This document shows, in pieces, positions 45,331-57,916 of a DNA stretch of 64,000 nucleotides. Below the pieces are notes generated by a model. That model saw only the letters and a program-made list of their open reading frames with translations, was not told the origin of the DNA and searched no databases. The translations under genes were made by a program, and so were the position numbers. This DNA comes from Brachionus plicatilis (Eukaryota; Rotifera; Eurotatoria; Ploima; Brachionidae), in the NCBI GenBank assembly GCA_010279815.1, contig QEOQ01000274.1:1102981-1166980 (forward strand), in the 5' to 3' direction. Position 1 is the first letter of the stretch. Every line of letters begins with the position of its first letter.

Positions 45331-47170
45331 TTATAATCCGATTTTGTCTTTTGCTTTTGTGCTTTAAATGCTCTTTAGTCGTTGTTTGTAATTAGCTTCA
45401 ATTTCTGGTATTTAATTAAATTTTATTTTAATTAGAAAAAATCTTAAATTCCATGGCAAAACTATGCCCGATTAAGAGCTTATGGCATAGCGGTTTTTGT
45501 TAATTAACATTTTGAATATATCAATTTAATTTTAAACTTAAAGTGTCGTCAAACCTGGGCTCATTCGTGCACACTTAACGAATACATTTTCTAGTGATAT
45601 TTCGTCAGAACGAAAATATCCTCTAGGCATTAATAATTAGTCTTAATTGATTTCCTCTTAAGTGTTAAGATGAAATTTCAAATCCATTAAAATGATATTA
45701 ATTTTTCTTTTGCTCGGGTTTATGTAACATGTGGGCTATTTTAAATTATATTTTATTTTGCTTTTTACCGGAGATCATGTGATAAATTCAGTAAAAAGCT
45801 ATCTGAGACAATCTCGGCCTCAATTAAGAGCTTCTTTTAGCCTTGAAGCAATTTTCCGTATTTCGGAACTGTCGACACGTGACGTACATATTAAGCAACT
45901 TTTTTTTTTTTAATATTGTTTTATTAATAAATTATACTCATTTATCAATTTTTTCAGATAATAAATCAATAATAAAGTGCTTCAGTTTAAGATTAGTTAA
46001 TATTTTAAATAAAAAAATATTTTTGTATCTATATTTTATTTAAAAAAGATTGATTAGAATGCAAAATGAAAATTTTTTTTTCTAAAAGAATTTTAAATGT
46101 ATAAATAAAGAAAAGATACGAGAGAATTTTTTTTAAAAAAAAATAATCTGTCCTAACTTTTACTAAAATAAACTGACAAATAATTTTAAAATTTTTTATG
46201 TAAATTCAAAATTTAATTTTTTCCATAAAAAAAAACAAATTTAATTGATTTAATTTAGTAAAATATCATGTTTCTTTTTAAAGATCTTTGGAAAAAAAAT
46301 CTATGAGCATATTTTTCCTTTAAGTTTTGTTTGATTTGTTAATTTTCTATGAATTAATAAATCATCGAATAAAAATTATATTGATTTTAAAATTTTAATT
46401 ATACTCCCTCTTATTAGAAATTTGAATTTTAAATGCAAAAAATTTAGCTTTTTTTAACAACAGATAGTGTGTTGTTTTTAAATTGAAATAATATCTAAAA
46501 TTTTTAAAATAAGAAAATAGATAAATAATTTTTGAAATTTAAAAAAATTTGTTTTTTTGTCTATAAATATTTGCTTTATTAATTATAATTTTTCTTTTAA
46601 TTTTAAACTCCCACTTCCTTAGTCAAAGATTGTAAAGAATAGGAATTTTATTAGAAAATTAATTTATTGCTATGTTTTGTTAATTTTTGAATTTTTCTAT
46701 CTAAAGATAAAAGACCGTAAAATCGATTATTTTTAGAATTTAATTACGTTCGAGTTCAAAACCTGATTTAAATTTTGACAAAATTCTTGAGAATAATATT
46801 CAATTTTCTAAAGATGAGATCTTCAAGATAAAATATTAAAGAGGAAATTTTGATCAATTTTATATTTATTAATTTTTGGAAAATATTGATTTATTCCACT
46901 GAATAAGTGAAGATAGCTAGATTGGTTTTGAAGTTTTGAGAATTTTTATTTCATTTAATAAATTTCGTCTAGAAATTAAATTTTTGAAAAGTCTCAATTT
47001 TTATGTAATCAGTCTAATTTACCTCATTTGGTGATTATTGCTTTAAACTTGTGTTCAATATACCCAGAAATTGAAATCTTATTTAAAAATTTAAAAAATT
47101 ATGTTCTTATGTTCTTATTTAAAAAATTTTCTTTCCACTTTAACTAACAGGAGATTAGTAATCGTATTCT
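45331..47170. other. Region upstream of RIM
   Basis: AT-rich; it could contain RIM 5' UTR and promoter. 45731-45913 and 45843-46043 are open by chance in my view, with no protein recognised. Confidence 0.4.
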
Positions 47171-47174
47171 ACTC

Positions 47175-47470
47175 CTTGGCATTGTGAATTTCAAATATAA
47201 ATAGAACAAATTATTCTTTTTTGATAAATTAAAATATTTGTTAATAAAAAATAATTAAAAATACTGTAACTTAATAAAATATTCTTTGTTGCACCTTTTT
47301 TTCATAAAATAAAAATTTTATTTAATTTTTTTAGTAAATCTAATCAATAATCAATAATAAAATTAAAATCTTATTGATGTTTTATTTTTTCCCTTTTTAT
47401 TACATTAGAAAAATTATAATAGGGAAAAAAGTGCATCAAATTATGATGCACTATGTTGCAGTATTTTTTA
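47175..47470. repeat. Relative of the 20540 palindromic MITE
   Basis: 'ggcattgtgaatttcaaata' then 'aatactgtaa..' and at the far end 'gcactatgttgcagtatttt' mirror blocks of the element at 20540-20856. Confidence 0.5.
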
Positions 47471-49190
47471 GGTATCTTTAATCGTCTTAATAAAAAATAC
47501 TTAAAAATTAACTTTTTTTTATCATCACCCATGTGGTGTTTACTGAAATAAATAATGATAATAATAAAATCGAAACCACAAATTTAATTAAATAAAATAC
47601 CACTAATTTTTTATTTATTTCCCCAAATATTAATATTATACATAAAAAAATTAATTAATAATTAGTTAAAAAGAAATCTAATATTTTTAAATTATTGACA
47701 ATTTTTTATTAAAAATAACATAAGTAACTTTTCTAGCTAACTAGTTGTGTAAAAATGTTATCTCTTTCCTAACATACACTATTTTCCCATAGTTAAGATA
47801 CTCTTTCTAAAATTAGTAGTCATTTTTTAATAAAAAGTGTCAATTAGTTAAAATATTAATTAGTTTTTATTTAAACTAAGTATTAATTAAATTTTTTATG
47901 TATTATCTTAATAATTTGGATAAAAGATGATATCAATATCACCAGAAATAAAAAGAGGTAGACTAACATATGAAAAAAGTTTAGTGGAAATAGCTAATAA
48001 GAGTCCAAAAATAATAAATCATGTATAAATTTTATTATCTCATTTTATTATTAAAAGGAAATTAACAATCCTAAGTTTTAAAATGTGTGTTCGTAAAAAA
48101 GTTTTATCAAATTTTTAATCTTCAGGACGAATATATGAAAACAGACTGAACTGAATTAATACTATCGAGGGCTTTCTTAAAGAAACTGAAGCTGAAGATA
48201 ACGGGGCGTTAAACTCTATGAACTGCTTTTCTTTAATTATTAAGGTTCGCGCGTAGCAAAGCTACAGCACTATCTGAATTTCAGCAAACCGACTTTAAAA
48301 TATTAATCTACATACTTGAAAACCTTGAAAAAATTGTTTTTTAAGTATTGTCAAAAAAAAAATTTTGATCCCACCCCCTTCAAAGATAAAAAAAAAACAA
48401 AATTTAGTTACCTTTGAGCTAAAATATCTCATGTTCTAACATATATAACCTTATTAATATGTATATATTCTGAAAGCGCACAGTCTCATCTACAAATGGT
48501 GTATTAATTTAATCTATTATTTTACCAATAGATCGATATTTTGGCAAAAAATGGTAAAAAAATGGTATTTTTTCACTATTTTTGTATCTAGTCCGCGGTT
48601 TTATTTCTCTTAAAACTTATAGTTAAAAGTTTCATGAAAAACGTTAGAATGAAATTTGGTTTTTGCATGAAGAGAACTAAAAATTTTCTAAATTATCAAA
48701 TTTAAAAAAAAAAAATTCTTTTATTCGAATAATAATCTTATTCGCGTGTTTCTTTACAAAAAGTTTATATCTTTCTTTTTTGGGAAAAATTGAATAACTC
48801 CATCAAAAAACGACCAATCCGCTCAATTTTCTTTTAAATTTTAGCTGAATATCTTCTTTATAGAAGTTGGTAGGCATTTTGTATGATTTAATTTCCTTTT
48901 TTGCAAGAGAATCTTTAATTAGAACATAAAAGGATAAAAAATTGATTTAATTTGTTAATCTTTAATCATGGTAGATAGAGTTCAAATTTTAACAAAAAAT
49001 CTTATAGATAAATTTTGATCTATTTCTAGCATGGTAGGGAAAAATAAATTTTCTTTAAAATTTTGATTTGAAAAAATTTAAAAATTTAATATTTAGAAAT
49101 AAAAATACAAAAAAAATTAAATCATTAATTGAATGATAAGTGTTTGTGAAAAATCATATTAAAAATTTATTTTGGTATTGGTTTTATCGA
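47471..49190. other. Intergenic AT-rich stretch
   Basis: Mostly low complexity. A GC-richer bit at 48190-48300 ('aaggttcgcgcgtagcaaag') looks like foreign or repeat sequence but I cannot place it. Confidence 0.35.
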
Positions 49191-49199
49191 TAGGAACTA

Positions 49200-49516
49200 T
49201 CATCGATAGTCTAGTTATCAATGCAGATATAATCCAATTTGCCCAATAATCGACGTTGATTATAAATTCAGTCTTTATGAACTTACATGTCAGGTTGGCG
49301 TATTTTCGGACTTATTTTCCCGTAACGCTTTTGATTTAATTAAAATTGTCAAATTGAACTAGAAATTGGTCAATGAAATATCAATTGGTGGTGGTCAAGG
49401 AATGGTAAGCTGTAATTGTAAATCTCAATTTATTACAAATCGATGCAGTTGTAGAAAATCGAAACTCTTGTGTAATTCCAGATGTCATGGCTCAAATACA
49501 ATTTGCTCAAATAAAT
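49200..49516 (+). pseudogene. Cys-rich C-terminus of an integrase/transposase-like protein
   Basis: A frame ending TAA at about 49516 reads ISIGGGQGMVSCNCKSQF, TNRCSCRKSKLLCNSRCHGS, NTICSNK. The spacing C-x-C..C-x-C..C-x3-C-H resembles the cysteine-rich tail found in KRBA2-like integrase proteins in animals. An in-frame TAG about 130 bases upstream separates it from a possible earlier part (YELTCQVGVFSDLFSRNAFD). It is a relic. Confidence 0.5.
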
Positions 49517-49519
49517 AAA

Positions 49520-51170
49520 CTTTTTATCAATAGTTACGCTTTATTTCATTTATTTCAGATTATTACTATATTTATCTTTTTAATTTCAGTTAATTACGAG
49601 AAAAATAAAAAAAAACAGGAAAAATTGGTAATTTTTTTTATTTCAAAATTTACGTGTTGTAACTTAATTATCGATATTTACGTATTTTCAAAAAAAAACG
49701 ATAATAGATACAATTTTTTAACTTTTTTCCCTTTTTTTTAGAATGTCTTTGATCTATCTTATGAAATTTTTTACAAAAGAACACAATTATATGTAAAAAA
49801 TTATTTTAAATAAATGAAAGAAGTTTCATTATGTTGTCCCTTGATTTAAAACATTTCAATTAAAACCTAAATTTAAACCATTTTAATTATAACCTTAATT
49901 TAAACCAAGTTTTATTGATCGTAGGACTGATGATACTCTAAGTGTACAAGATAATTCATAATTTTCATATTATATTGATTTATCTGACCAAGGCAATGGT
50001 TTCTATACTTTAAATTTTTAAAAAAATTACAAACAGCAAACAAAATTAAGAGAAACATAGTTTTTAAAATTAATTACTAATTTTTTTAAAATTTTTTAAA
50101 TAATTTTAGTACTCGAAGTAAGCAGTTTTAAGTAGGTTTTGATTGTTGTATGAGTATCAATTGATTGTACCATGTAAAGTAACACACTTAGTGACAAAAA
50201 CTCAGATTCAGCTTAAATCAACATAACCTCAATCATTTACATATTTAAATCAAATGATTAAAGCTTCTAATTTATCATTAAAGATCATCTTTAATGATAT
50301 CATTTGAAATCAATTTTATCATTTGTTTATTAGTAATAAACAAATGATAAAATTTCTGATTCAAATGGTGGGACTGTGACACGCATGTCTCATCCCTGGC
50401 TAGATGCGTGCCTGGTTTAGCATCTTTTTAATGTGACGAACACATTTGATTAAATTTCTTAACCAAAAAAATTCAATTATTATAAAATGCTTAAATTCTA
50501 AATATTTTTATTCAAAATTCTTCTTAAATAAAAATTCTAAAAAACTTGTTTCTCTTTTTTTTAAAAACATTTCAAAAATTCTTCTATTAATTTAAAATAA
50601 TTAGAAGTAAGAAATTCAATAGTCAAAGAAAAAATTTCCAAGTTAGCTTAAAAAATATATTCTGGGTAATTTAATTTCCCCTGATACCTGTTGATACCTT
50701 GATATGATAATAATAAATACGCAATCAAACCAAAATGTGGTCAATAAGTCTTGAAAGAGACCCATCTGATTAAAAAAAATATTTTTAAATTTTTTTGACC
50801 TATGAAAATTTAATACCGCAAGAAAAAAGTTACCGCAAATTTAATAAAATAAGCATTCTTAATTAACTTGTCAATTAATAAAAAAATAAATCTTTTATTT
50901 AAAATAAGACGCGAAAAATAAAATTAATCATCAATTTATTAAAATTTTAGTGAATTAAATATAAACATGAGTTAATTAATTAAAACTCTATCAAGTTATC
51001 AATTAAATACCATTAATAAATGGTCTTAAAATAAAGATTTTTGAATTTATTTTAGCTTTTTTTAATTGAAAAAAAGCAATTTTAAGAAATAGAGTATTTT
51101 TTGAATATTTATTTAAAAAAAAGGAAATTTATGGTTTATTTAAATTATTAAAAGAAAATAAAAAAAAAAT
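49520..51170. other. Intergenic stretch with long hairpins
   Basis: Contains two near-perfect palindromes: 50312-50354 (aattttatcatttgtttatt and its complement around one base) and 50275-50297 (tcattaaagatcatctttaatga type). The block 50350-50440 is GC-richer ('gggactgtgacacgcatgtc'). No coding exon seen. Confidence 0.5.
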
Positions 51171-51280
51171 TTAAAATTTATTTTAACTAAAAAAAATTTT
51201 AATAGTTCTTTTAAAGTCTATTTGGAGAAAATTTTTTTTAATTTAAAAAAGGTTTGCTAATTGAAAAAATTAGCTAAGAG

Positions 51281-51544
51281 TTAGATAAATTTTTTAATAA
51301 AATGTGCTGTTAGTCCAGCAACGCTTAAATAAACTAGAGAACTATAAGTCAAAAATAAAAAATTCGAACCATATAATACTTTGAGTATAAAATCTCTGCA
51401 AAAATATAAACCAACCACACTTATAACATTTCTGCCCAACTCATTAACAAAGCCATTTGATTTTTTGTCCAAAATTTTGCCAAAGCAAGTCAAACAGAAT
51501 ATAAGGTAGCAAACACTAATGGAAATATATATGGGCTCCAGTTG
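51281..51544 (-). CDS. AGMO: AGMO exon 4
   Basis: Acceptor AATGTAATTAG, then QLEPIYISISVCYLIFCLTC and further hydrophobic segments to TAA at 51283-51281. It encodes the C-terminal membrane region. AATAAA lies about 100 bases downstream (51182-51177). Confidence 0.88.
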   Translation of the reverse strand, partial: QLEPIYISISVCYLIFCLTCFGKILDKKSNGFVNELGRNVISVVGLYFCRDFILKVLYGSNFLFLTYSSLVYLSVAGLTAHFIKKFI

Positions 51545-52755
51545 CTAATTACATTTTATTCTTTTAATTTTTTTATGATAAATAAAATTTTAATTTACCT
51601 TTAAATTTGCCAACACTGAAAACATAATTACGGCAAAGGTAAAGTGTAGACCAATATAAACATTCATCAGTATTCCGATTTCCACATTGAACTTCTTGAT
51701 CGGATACTTGACTTTTGGCAATGAATTTCTGTCACCAAGCCGCGGTGAACCATTTACCCAGCCAGGTCCTTTGAACAAAATGCCAAAGCGCTCCGACCAA
51801 GAGCCGGCTTTCCTGAATTTCCTAAAAATATACCTATAGTTGAATATTTGTGCATGTATTGGACTCAATGTTTTAAGCGGATGAACCAGACCGTATGCCA
51901 GTTGTTCGTCTTTTGTCTCTTGCTGAAAAGTGCCGAATAAGCGGTCCCAAATGATGAGAACACCGGCGTAATTCTTGTCAATGCAATAGGGGTTGCGGCC
52001 ATGATGGACTCTGTGATGACTGGGGGTGTTCAAAATCAACTCTAAAAATCCCAAGTTATCCACTATTTCTGTGTGAATCCAGAATTGGTAGATGAGGTTC
52101 AAGTGAGCATGGACCAAAAAGATAGATGGTGAAATTATTACTGAAAAGGGCAGATAAAACATCCAGCTAGTGTACTGCTGGAATACAGACTGTCTCAGGG
52201 CAGTGGTAAAATTGTATTCTTCTGAACTGTGATGGGTCTGGTGGGCGGCCCAAAATAGATTGACCTCGTGGGCGGCTCGGTGAAACCAATAGTAGCCTAG
52301 GTCCACCAGAAGGAACGCTACTACATAGGTAAATACCGAGTCGTAGCTAAGAGTTATTATATTAAAGTGTTCATAGAACCAAATGTATGTGATCAGGTAG
52401 ACTTTTCTAAAATAAAAACTAAAAAAGATAAAAATAAATGGAAGTTGATGACAAAGTTTGAAAAATACCTCGGCAAAATGGATATTATTCCGGCACTGAG
52501 TGAACTGATCTAAGAGAAAAAAATAAAAAAAAAATTTTTTTGAATTTTTTTAATTACGGTGTCGTTTAGTCGGAAGCAAATTTTTTGATTTTGAACTAGC
52601 AGGATTAGCTGTTCGATGAAGATAAACGAGAAAAATATGTTAAAAGCTTTGGCTGTAAAGTCCGGAACCTCAGACACATTTTGGTAGTATGTTTCACTTG
52701 GTTTGAGCAGGTAGAATATGCTTCGCAGTGTTAGAAAATCCAAATTCAGGCTCAT
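51281..52755 (-). CDS. AGMO: Alkylglycerol monooxygenase (AGMO/TMEM195)
   Basis: Tetrahydrobiopterin-dependent di-iron enzyme that cleaves the ether bond of alkylglycerols in the endoplasmic reticulum membrane. Four exons: 52755-52558, 52509-52469, 52406-51599, 51544-51281, all GT..AG and in phase, giving 436 aa (human about 445). The start MSLNLDFLTLRSIFYLLKPS lines up with the family N-terminus. Fatty-acid hydroxylase histidine boxes are intact: WFHRAAHEVN (H122, H126), AHQTHHSSE (H135, H138, H139) and SHHRVHHGRN (H210, H211, H214, H215), followed by YCIDKNYAGVLIIWDRLFGTF. Hydrophobic segments before, between and after the boxes fit a multi-pass membrane protein. Nothing suggests inactivation. 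Confidence 0.95.
51599..52406 (-). CDS. AGMO: AGMO exon 3 (catalytic core)
   Basis: Holds all histidine boxes. Acceptor TTTATTTTAG joins phase 2, giving RKVYLITYIWFYEHFNII; donor AAAG|GTAAAT, phase 0. Confidence 0.95.
52469..52509 (-). CDS. AGMO: AGMO exon 2 (41-bp micro-exon)
   Basis: Encodes ISSLSAGIISILPR between acceptor TTCTCTTAG and donor CCGAG|GTATTT. It matches the conserved S-x-S-A-G segment of the family and is needed for phase. Confidence 0.9.
52558..52755 (-). CDS. AGMO: AGMO exon 1
   Basis: ATG at 52755; encodes LLKPSETYYQNVSEVPDF (a block conserved in the family) and a first membrane segment, donor ACC|GTAATT, phase 0. Confidence 0.92.
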
Positions 52756-52759
52756 TTTT

Positions 52760-54780
52760 TTTATTTTAAATTATTCGAATAATTAAATTTTCAAGAAAAT
52801 ATATAAATAAGAAAATTTAGCATAATTTTTTGACATCAACAATATCAAAATCTTGATAATTAGATCTTGAGCATCTTAACAACTGTAAAAATGTTGCTAA
52901 AAATTAAAATAAAAGTGCAATTAATTTAAATTTAAACTATAATGATAAATTTTTTGTACACAATGAAGCTGTTATCTGATGAATACTGATTTGAGTGGAA
53001 AGTATAAGAAAAAAAGTGTCTATTTCAGCTGATATAATTTACGTTATTTAATTTTAAAGACAAAATTTTGGGATAATTTTCTAGGATTCTAAGACCTAAT
53101 CATTATTAAGACTCAAAGCTAATTTTAAACATTTCAAATGAAAAAAATAATTATAAAGTTATTCTAGAAAATTATGTAATTTGATTAAAATAATTATTTT
53201 ATGTAACAAAATTCAAGATTTATCAAGCCGGCCATTTTAGAAAGATTTAATGCTAAATTTAGACACAAAATGTTTTTCGTTCAAATTTTATTCTCAAAAG
53301 GATATGGCGGAGTAATTTAAATAAAAAAAAAGTTTTAACTTTATTTTTGAGCAATTATTTATTGATTTGCAAAAAGACTAAAAAATAAAAATATTTAATT
53401 TATATTTAATTAAAAAAAAGACATTAAATTAGGTTTTTAATTTCAAGTTTAAAATTAAATTCCGACTATTCTGATTCAGAGTCATGTTTGAAATTTAAAT
53501 TGATAATTGAAAATGAATAGATTTTTTTTTTCTTGACAAAATCTCGTTGTTTATCACTAAAATAGATTTATTCTACATAATTTTGACATGAACTAATAAA
53601 AAAATTCAATTATATTTATTAAATATATTTATTAATTTTATGAAATTTATTAGATTTAAAATTGGAAAAGAAATTTTTCACTCAGTTAATCTGATACAGT
53701 TTATTCACAATTTTTTGTTGCCTGATTCGTCGCATTTTAATTTTGTGACAGTCAAGAAGAGACAAAATTTGATGTCAGTGTGGTTTCAAAGTGCTTAGCA
53801 ATACAGCTTTTATAAATTAATTTAAATTACCCCGTAATTAAAATTTTTTAAAAAGTAAAAAAAAGGTTTACAAACACTTAATAAGTAAATTAGTTTAGCA
53901 ATATACTCAAATATAAAAAAATTAATTGTGCTCAACTTGCAAAATGCCCATGGCTAAGAGAAGATATCTTTTTTTGTTCTATATATGTAATTTTTTTTAG
54001 ATGCAAATCAAAAAAAAAATAATTCTATTATTCATTTTATTTAATAAGATATTTTTATAAAAAAAATGTTGTTTTTATTAAATTAAATGAAGCTTTTATT
54101 AATTTAGACTTAACTTTAATACATTAATATTTTTTTGCCTTTCTATTTAAACATACCGTGTTTAACTTTCTTTTTATTCTATTTAACTCTTATATCAAAA
54201 TGTATTTTGTCAATAACTTTTGAATGGTATTTGATTAAATCTATATTCAAAATGCTTAATAATGCAACAAACATGTTAAATATTAGATAAATCTCTGCAA
54301 AAACTCAGCAGTTGTGCAGTAAAATGCACGTCATTAAAAATCATTAAAAGTTTTTGACCGTAAGAACAAAAGTATTGTAAGAATTAATAATAAAAGTGTG
54401 AAAAAAATTGTTGTAGTTGTTTAATTTTATTTCATTATATATTTATATTTTTATTTTATGATATTTGTATTTTAACTTTAAGCTCACGTAATGGAAATCA
54501 TAAGGAATATCATCTTCCACGTCAATATCGCCTTATTTTTTTAAATACTTTTTAAATAAATAAATAAAAAAATAATTGTTTAATCATTTTGATTATCCGA
54601 ATTTTTAAACTTTTGAATTGACTTTAATTTCTGAATGTAAATATTTAAAAGTTAATTATATTTTTATGCCGAGTGTCAGTATCAAATTATAGCAATTTAG
54701 TGTTATTTTTTTCGTCAAATTCAATAAATAAACAATTTTAGTTAAATAATATAACTAATTTCTAAATTTTTGCAGCATAC
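52760..54780. other. Upstream flank of AGMO
   Basis: AT-rich with no recognised exon, repeat end or RNA gene. Confidence 0.45.
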
Positions 54781-54792
54781 TACATTAGTATT

Positions 54793-55014
54793 TTACATTT
54801 TAAAATTAATAAAAAAATGGTATAAAATATTTTTGACAGAAATTAAATAATTTAATCTGAAAAAAAAACAAACATACACAAAAAAATATCTTAAAAAATG
54901 CAAGGCCCAAATCTGATTTTTTTTAGACAAAAAATACTTAGTTCTGTAATATTCCGCCGTAAGCCTGTTGCCTAACCAGAAGTCTTCAGGGACTTGATTC
55001 ATGATTAACTAATT
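54793..55014 (-). other. Possible orphan exon (minus strand)
   Basis: After a plausible acceptor (TTTCTTAATTAG at about 55017) the minus strand reads MNQVPEDFWLGNRLTAEYYR, less AT-biased for about 30 codons, before becoming low complexity. FWLGN is reminiscent of fibrinogen-like domains, but one motif is not enough. It may be chance. Confidence 0.2.
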
Positions 55015-55039
55015 AAGAAAAAAAAGAGACTTTTTGGGT

Positions 55040-56030
55040 AAACTCTTTTTTTCCGGAATCTGTAGAATTAAGCACATGTAAGAGAATTAATAATGAAATA
55101 ATAATTGCAAAAAAAAACAACAACAAGGAACATAGAAAACAAAATATAAAGACTCTTTCATTTCAGACTCAGTTTAGACAAAAACTAAATATTCTAGCAG
55201 TGCAGGTAGATAATGGTCGTAGCAAATACAAAGAATGTTTTCTACTAAGGGTGGGAAACCGGTTCGTGTTTGGAACTTGTTTGTAGAACAAATGTAAGAT
55301 TGATTGTTTACATACAAAAATAGAGGCATTTTTTATCAAAGTAAATTTTATATTTTTAAAATAAATAAAAAAATTTATTTTATGAGACAATATTTTCAAG
55401 TAATCAACAAATCTATTTTTATATTAAGTCTTATAAAGAAATTAACAAATCAATTTTAACAATGAAAGATCATATTTAAAAAATAAATAAATTAAAAGTG
55501 TATAAAATGATTAAAACCGAGGAATCAAAAAATTAAAGATTTCAGCAATTTGACAAAATATAAAATTTGAAATTTCTATATTTAATAACATTTTTAAAAT
55601 TTTTACAAGATGAATCTTGAATAACAAAGTCAATTTTTATTTTGTTCAAAAAAGAGCCATAATATTTTTAAACCAAAAAAATTAAAAATTTTCATCTTTT
55701 AAATTAATTTTACATATTTAAAAATTTACTTTGAATTTTTACAAAAATTATACTTATCAAATATTAACTTGAACAAATTAATTTTCTTAATTCACTAAAT
55801 TTTTACTTAATGAATATAAATAGCAAATTTAAAATTTACAAAAAATTTTAAGTAAAAAAAGTTAAATAAAATTTATTTTAAAAGATGCACATTTTTTTTT
55901 ATTTCAAATCTAATAAGAACTCTTTTATATTTATAAGTAATTTATGTTTAAATAAGTTAGAAAATGCAACTCGTAATTTTATCGTTTCAACATTTTTTAA
56001 AGTGTTTATAATATTGTAAGCGGTTAACTT
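55040..56030. other. AT-rich intergenic stretch
   Basis: No gene recognised; short GC-richer piece at 55190-55290 without an assignable product. Confidence 0.4.
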
Positions 56031-56269
56031 AGGAATGGTCTTAGACTTTGGCATTGGAAAGAATAGACTAGTTTTAGAAACTTTATTAAACTCAAATCTT
56101 GAGCTAAAAAATATAAACTTGCTTTTTCAAATCAAAATATTCTCTCTTATATATCCTTTGAATATCATTCTATTTTCTAAATTGTCTCCAAGTATTCTAA
56201 ATCAATTATTAGTAATGAATACAGCCTTGTAACTACGAGTTTAGTTTAAATCTAATTCTAGGAACAAGA

Positions 56270-56482
56270 CTAGTTACAAATTATAACTAGTATGAAAGGT
56301 CCAATATGACCAGGGAGTAGAGTCAGCCTAAGCTTATAGCTCCGCCAACACTCCCTCCGGTCAAGAAGCAATGTCCTCATTGCTTATCCGCCCTTATCTG
56401 TACAGTACTAGTTCGGATGTCCTACTGTCACTGTAGCAGCGATCAGGACGACCGCCATAACACTACAGCATAGGACTTACAA
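56270..56482. repeat. GC-rich structured block, possible SINE or small RNA
   Basis: Distinctly GC-richer than the surroundings. Contains a perfect hairpin AAGCAATG-TCCT-CATTGCTT (56366-56385) and a second pairing GTCCT..AGGAC around 56420-56450. 'agttcggatgtcc' resembles a degenerate Pol III B box. The small ORF just upstream (56035-56232) has no recognised product. Confidence 0.4.
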
Positions 56483-56842
56483 AATATACTTTTAAAAGTG
56501 TCTAACTTTTCCTGTTATTTTCCAAAGGAACGTAATTTTAAAAAAAATCATGAAACTTGGTGATCTTATGAATATTTAGGTCTTTTTCAATCCTATGATA
56601 TCTGTTTTGTTATATTCCTTTAAAAAAATTCAACTTTGGGGTATTTCATGTCTTTTCATTCAAAACTTCCAATACAAAAATAAAAAAAAATTTTTCTTAT
56701 TTTATAAATTAAATAACGGATGTAGAATAAAAAATGGCACAAAATTAATTTTATCATAAGAATTTTTTTAATTAACAAAGACTTTAAATTTTTTTGTTTA
56801 AATTTATGACTGAACCCTCCTGTTTTGAAAAAATAATATCAG

Positions 56843-57548
56843 TTAAGGTATTGAACTCCATGACGACATTGGTTCAAGTAGTTTCTTAATACACTCTCCA
56901 AGGTAGACATGTTGATTGACCGCTAAACCACTAGGTACAAAATATGGTTCGCTTATTCCGCGTTGTGAAATAGCCAACTAGACCATTAATTTTTCTTCAA
57001 ATTTTTTATCGTACATGTTCTTTACTCTCTCCGGCGCCTTGCTAACGTTACTACTATAAAAATATTATTTCCTGGCAGAGCGGTGTTGTCAAGAGTGAAA
57101 TATGATTCATCACCAATTATAAATTCATATCTGCTATATTTAAAAGCATTCGACGACATTTTGGCCTGGCTGCCTTCTCCTGGTTAGCATATAAATGAGG
57201 TCTCTTGTGTTTTTTATACTTTTTGATGCTTGTATACTTCTTTAAAACTTTTCCGATATAGCTTGAGTGGCAATGAAACTTTCTAGCCATCTTTTTTTGC
57301 GAACGACCAGATTTTTGATTAAAATAGGCTCTAAGTTTAGCAACCATTAGTTTAGTCGCAATTTTAGCAGGTCTACCACTTCTTTTTTTTCTCTTGAAAG
57401 TTTTATCTTTTTCTGTGACATCTAGCCAACGATAAACAGAACGTTTTTTGTATCCAAGACCAGTGAATCGCCTTACAAGTTCAGCTTTTGGCAAATTTTG
57501 GTTACTTTTAACAAAGTTGTACAAATCTTTTTTGATGGTTTCGTACAT
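56843..57548 (-). pseudogene. Tc1/mariner-superfamily transposase, frameshifted
   Basis: From ATG 57548 the N-terminal DNA-binding part is intact for 143 codons: two helix-turn-helix-like segments (LVRRFTGLGYKKRSVYRWLD, KMARKFHCHSSYIGKVLKKY) joined by a GRPAK hook. The frame is lost near 57120; a second frame gives the first catalytic Asp region (IIGDESYFTLDN); a third frame continues KNMYDKKFEEKLMV, then a TAG, then LAISQRGISEPYFVPSGLAV. The end of the DDE domain is missing. It is a dead copy with at least two frameshifts and one nonsense codon. Confidence 0.85.
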
Positions 57549-57719
57549 ATTTTACTAACAACTACTTAATGATATAATTTTTATTTATTTTAAAGCTAGG
57601 ATCGGCCTGATTTTAAATTTTGAAAAAAATTGGCAAAGGTCTTGTCCACTCTTATAGCAAATTAAACTAAATTTTATGCCATTTTCTAAAACTTGTTCTT
57701 CAAATGAAAAATAAGTGAA

Positions 57720-57790
57720 CCAACTGCGGAAACATGCATTAAAAGTATTAAAATTATTTTTCACAGATTTTCGCAGTGGGTGAAGCCAGA
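57720..57790. repeat. Repeat unit shared with 59085-59150
   Basis: 'aaaagtattaaaattatttt' and 'cgcagtgggtgaagcca' recur at 59091-59140 as 'ataagtattaaaattaattt' and 'cgcagtgggtgaaaca', in the same direction, on either side of the hAT remnant. Both abut 'gaaccaact' or its complement. Confidence 0.6.
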
Positions 57791-57916
57791 GTTGTTTACA
57801 AGTCCCAGAAAAAACTCTAAGTCATTTTGCTAGATCAGGCTTCATATCAAAAAATTTATGTATTCTTGGGCTGTCTAATGCAATAGATTTGCCATATCCA
57901 ATAGATTTGCTTTTTG

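Noticed and set aside
54793..55002. Fibrinogen-like domain exon
   Set aside because: Only FWLGN matches; the rest of the segment lacks the cysteine and GG motifs of that family, so it was kept only as a low-confidence possible exon.
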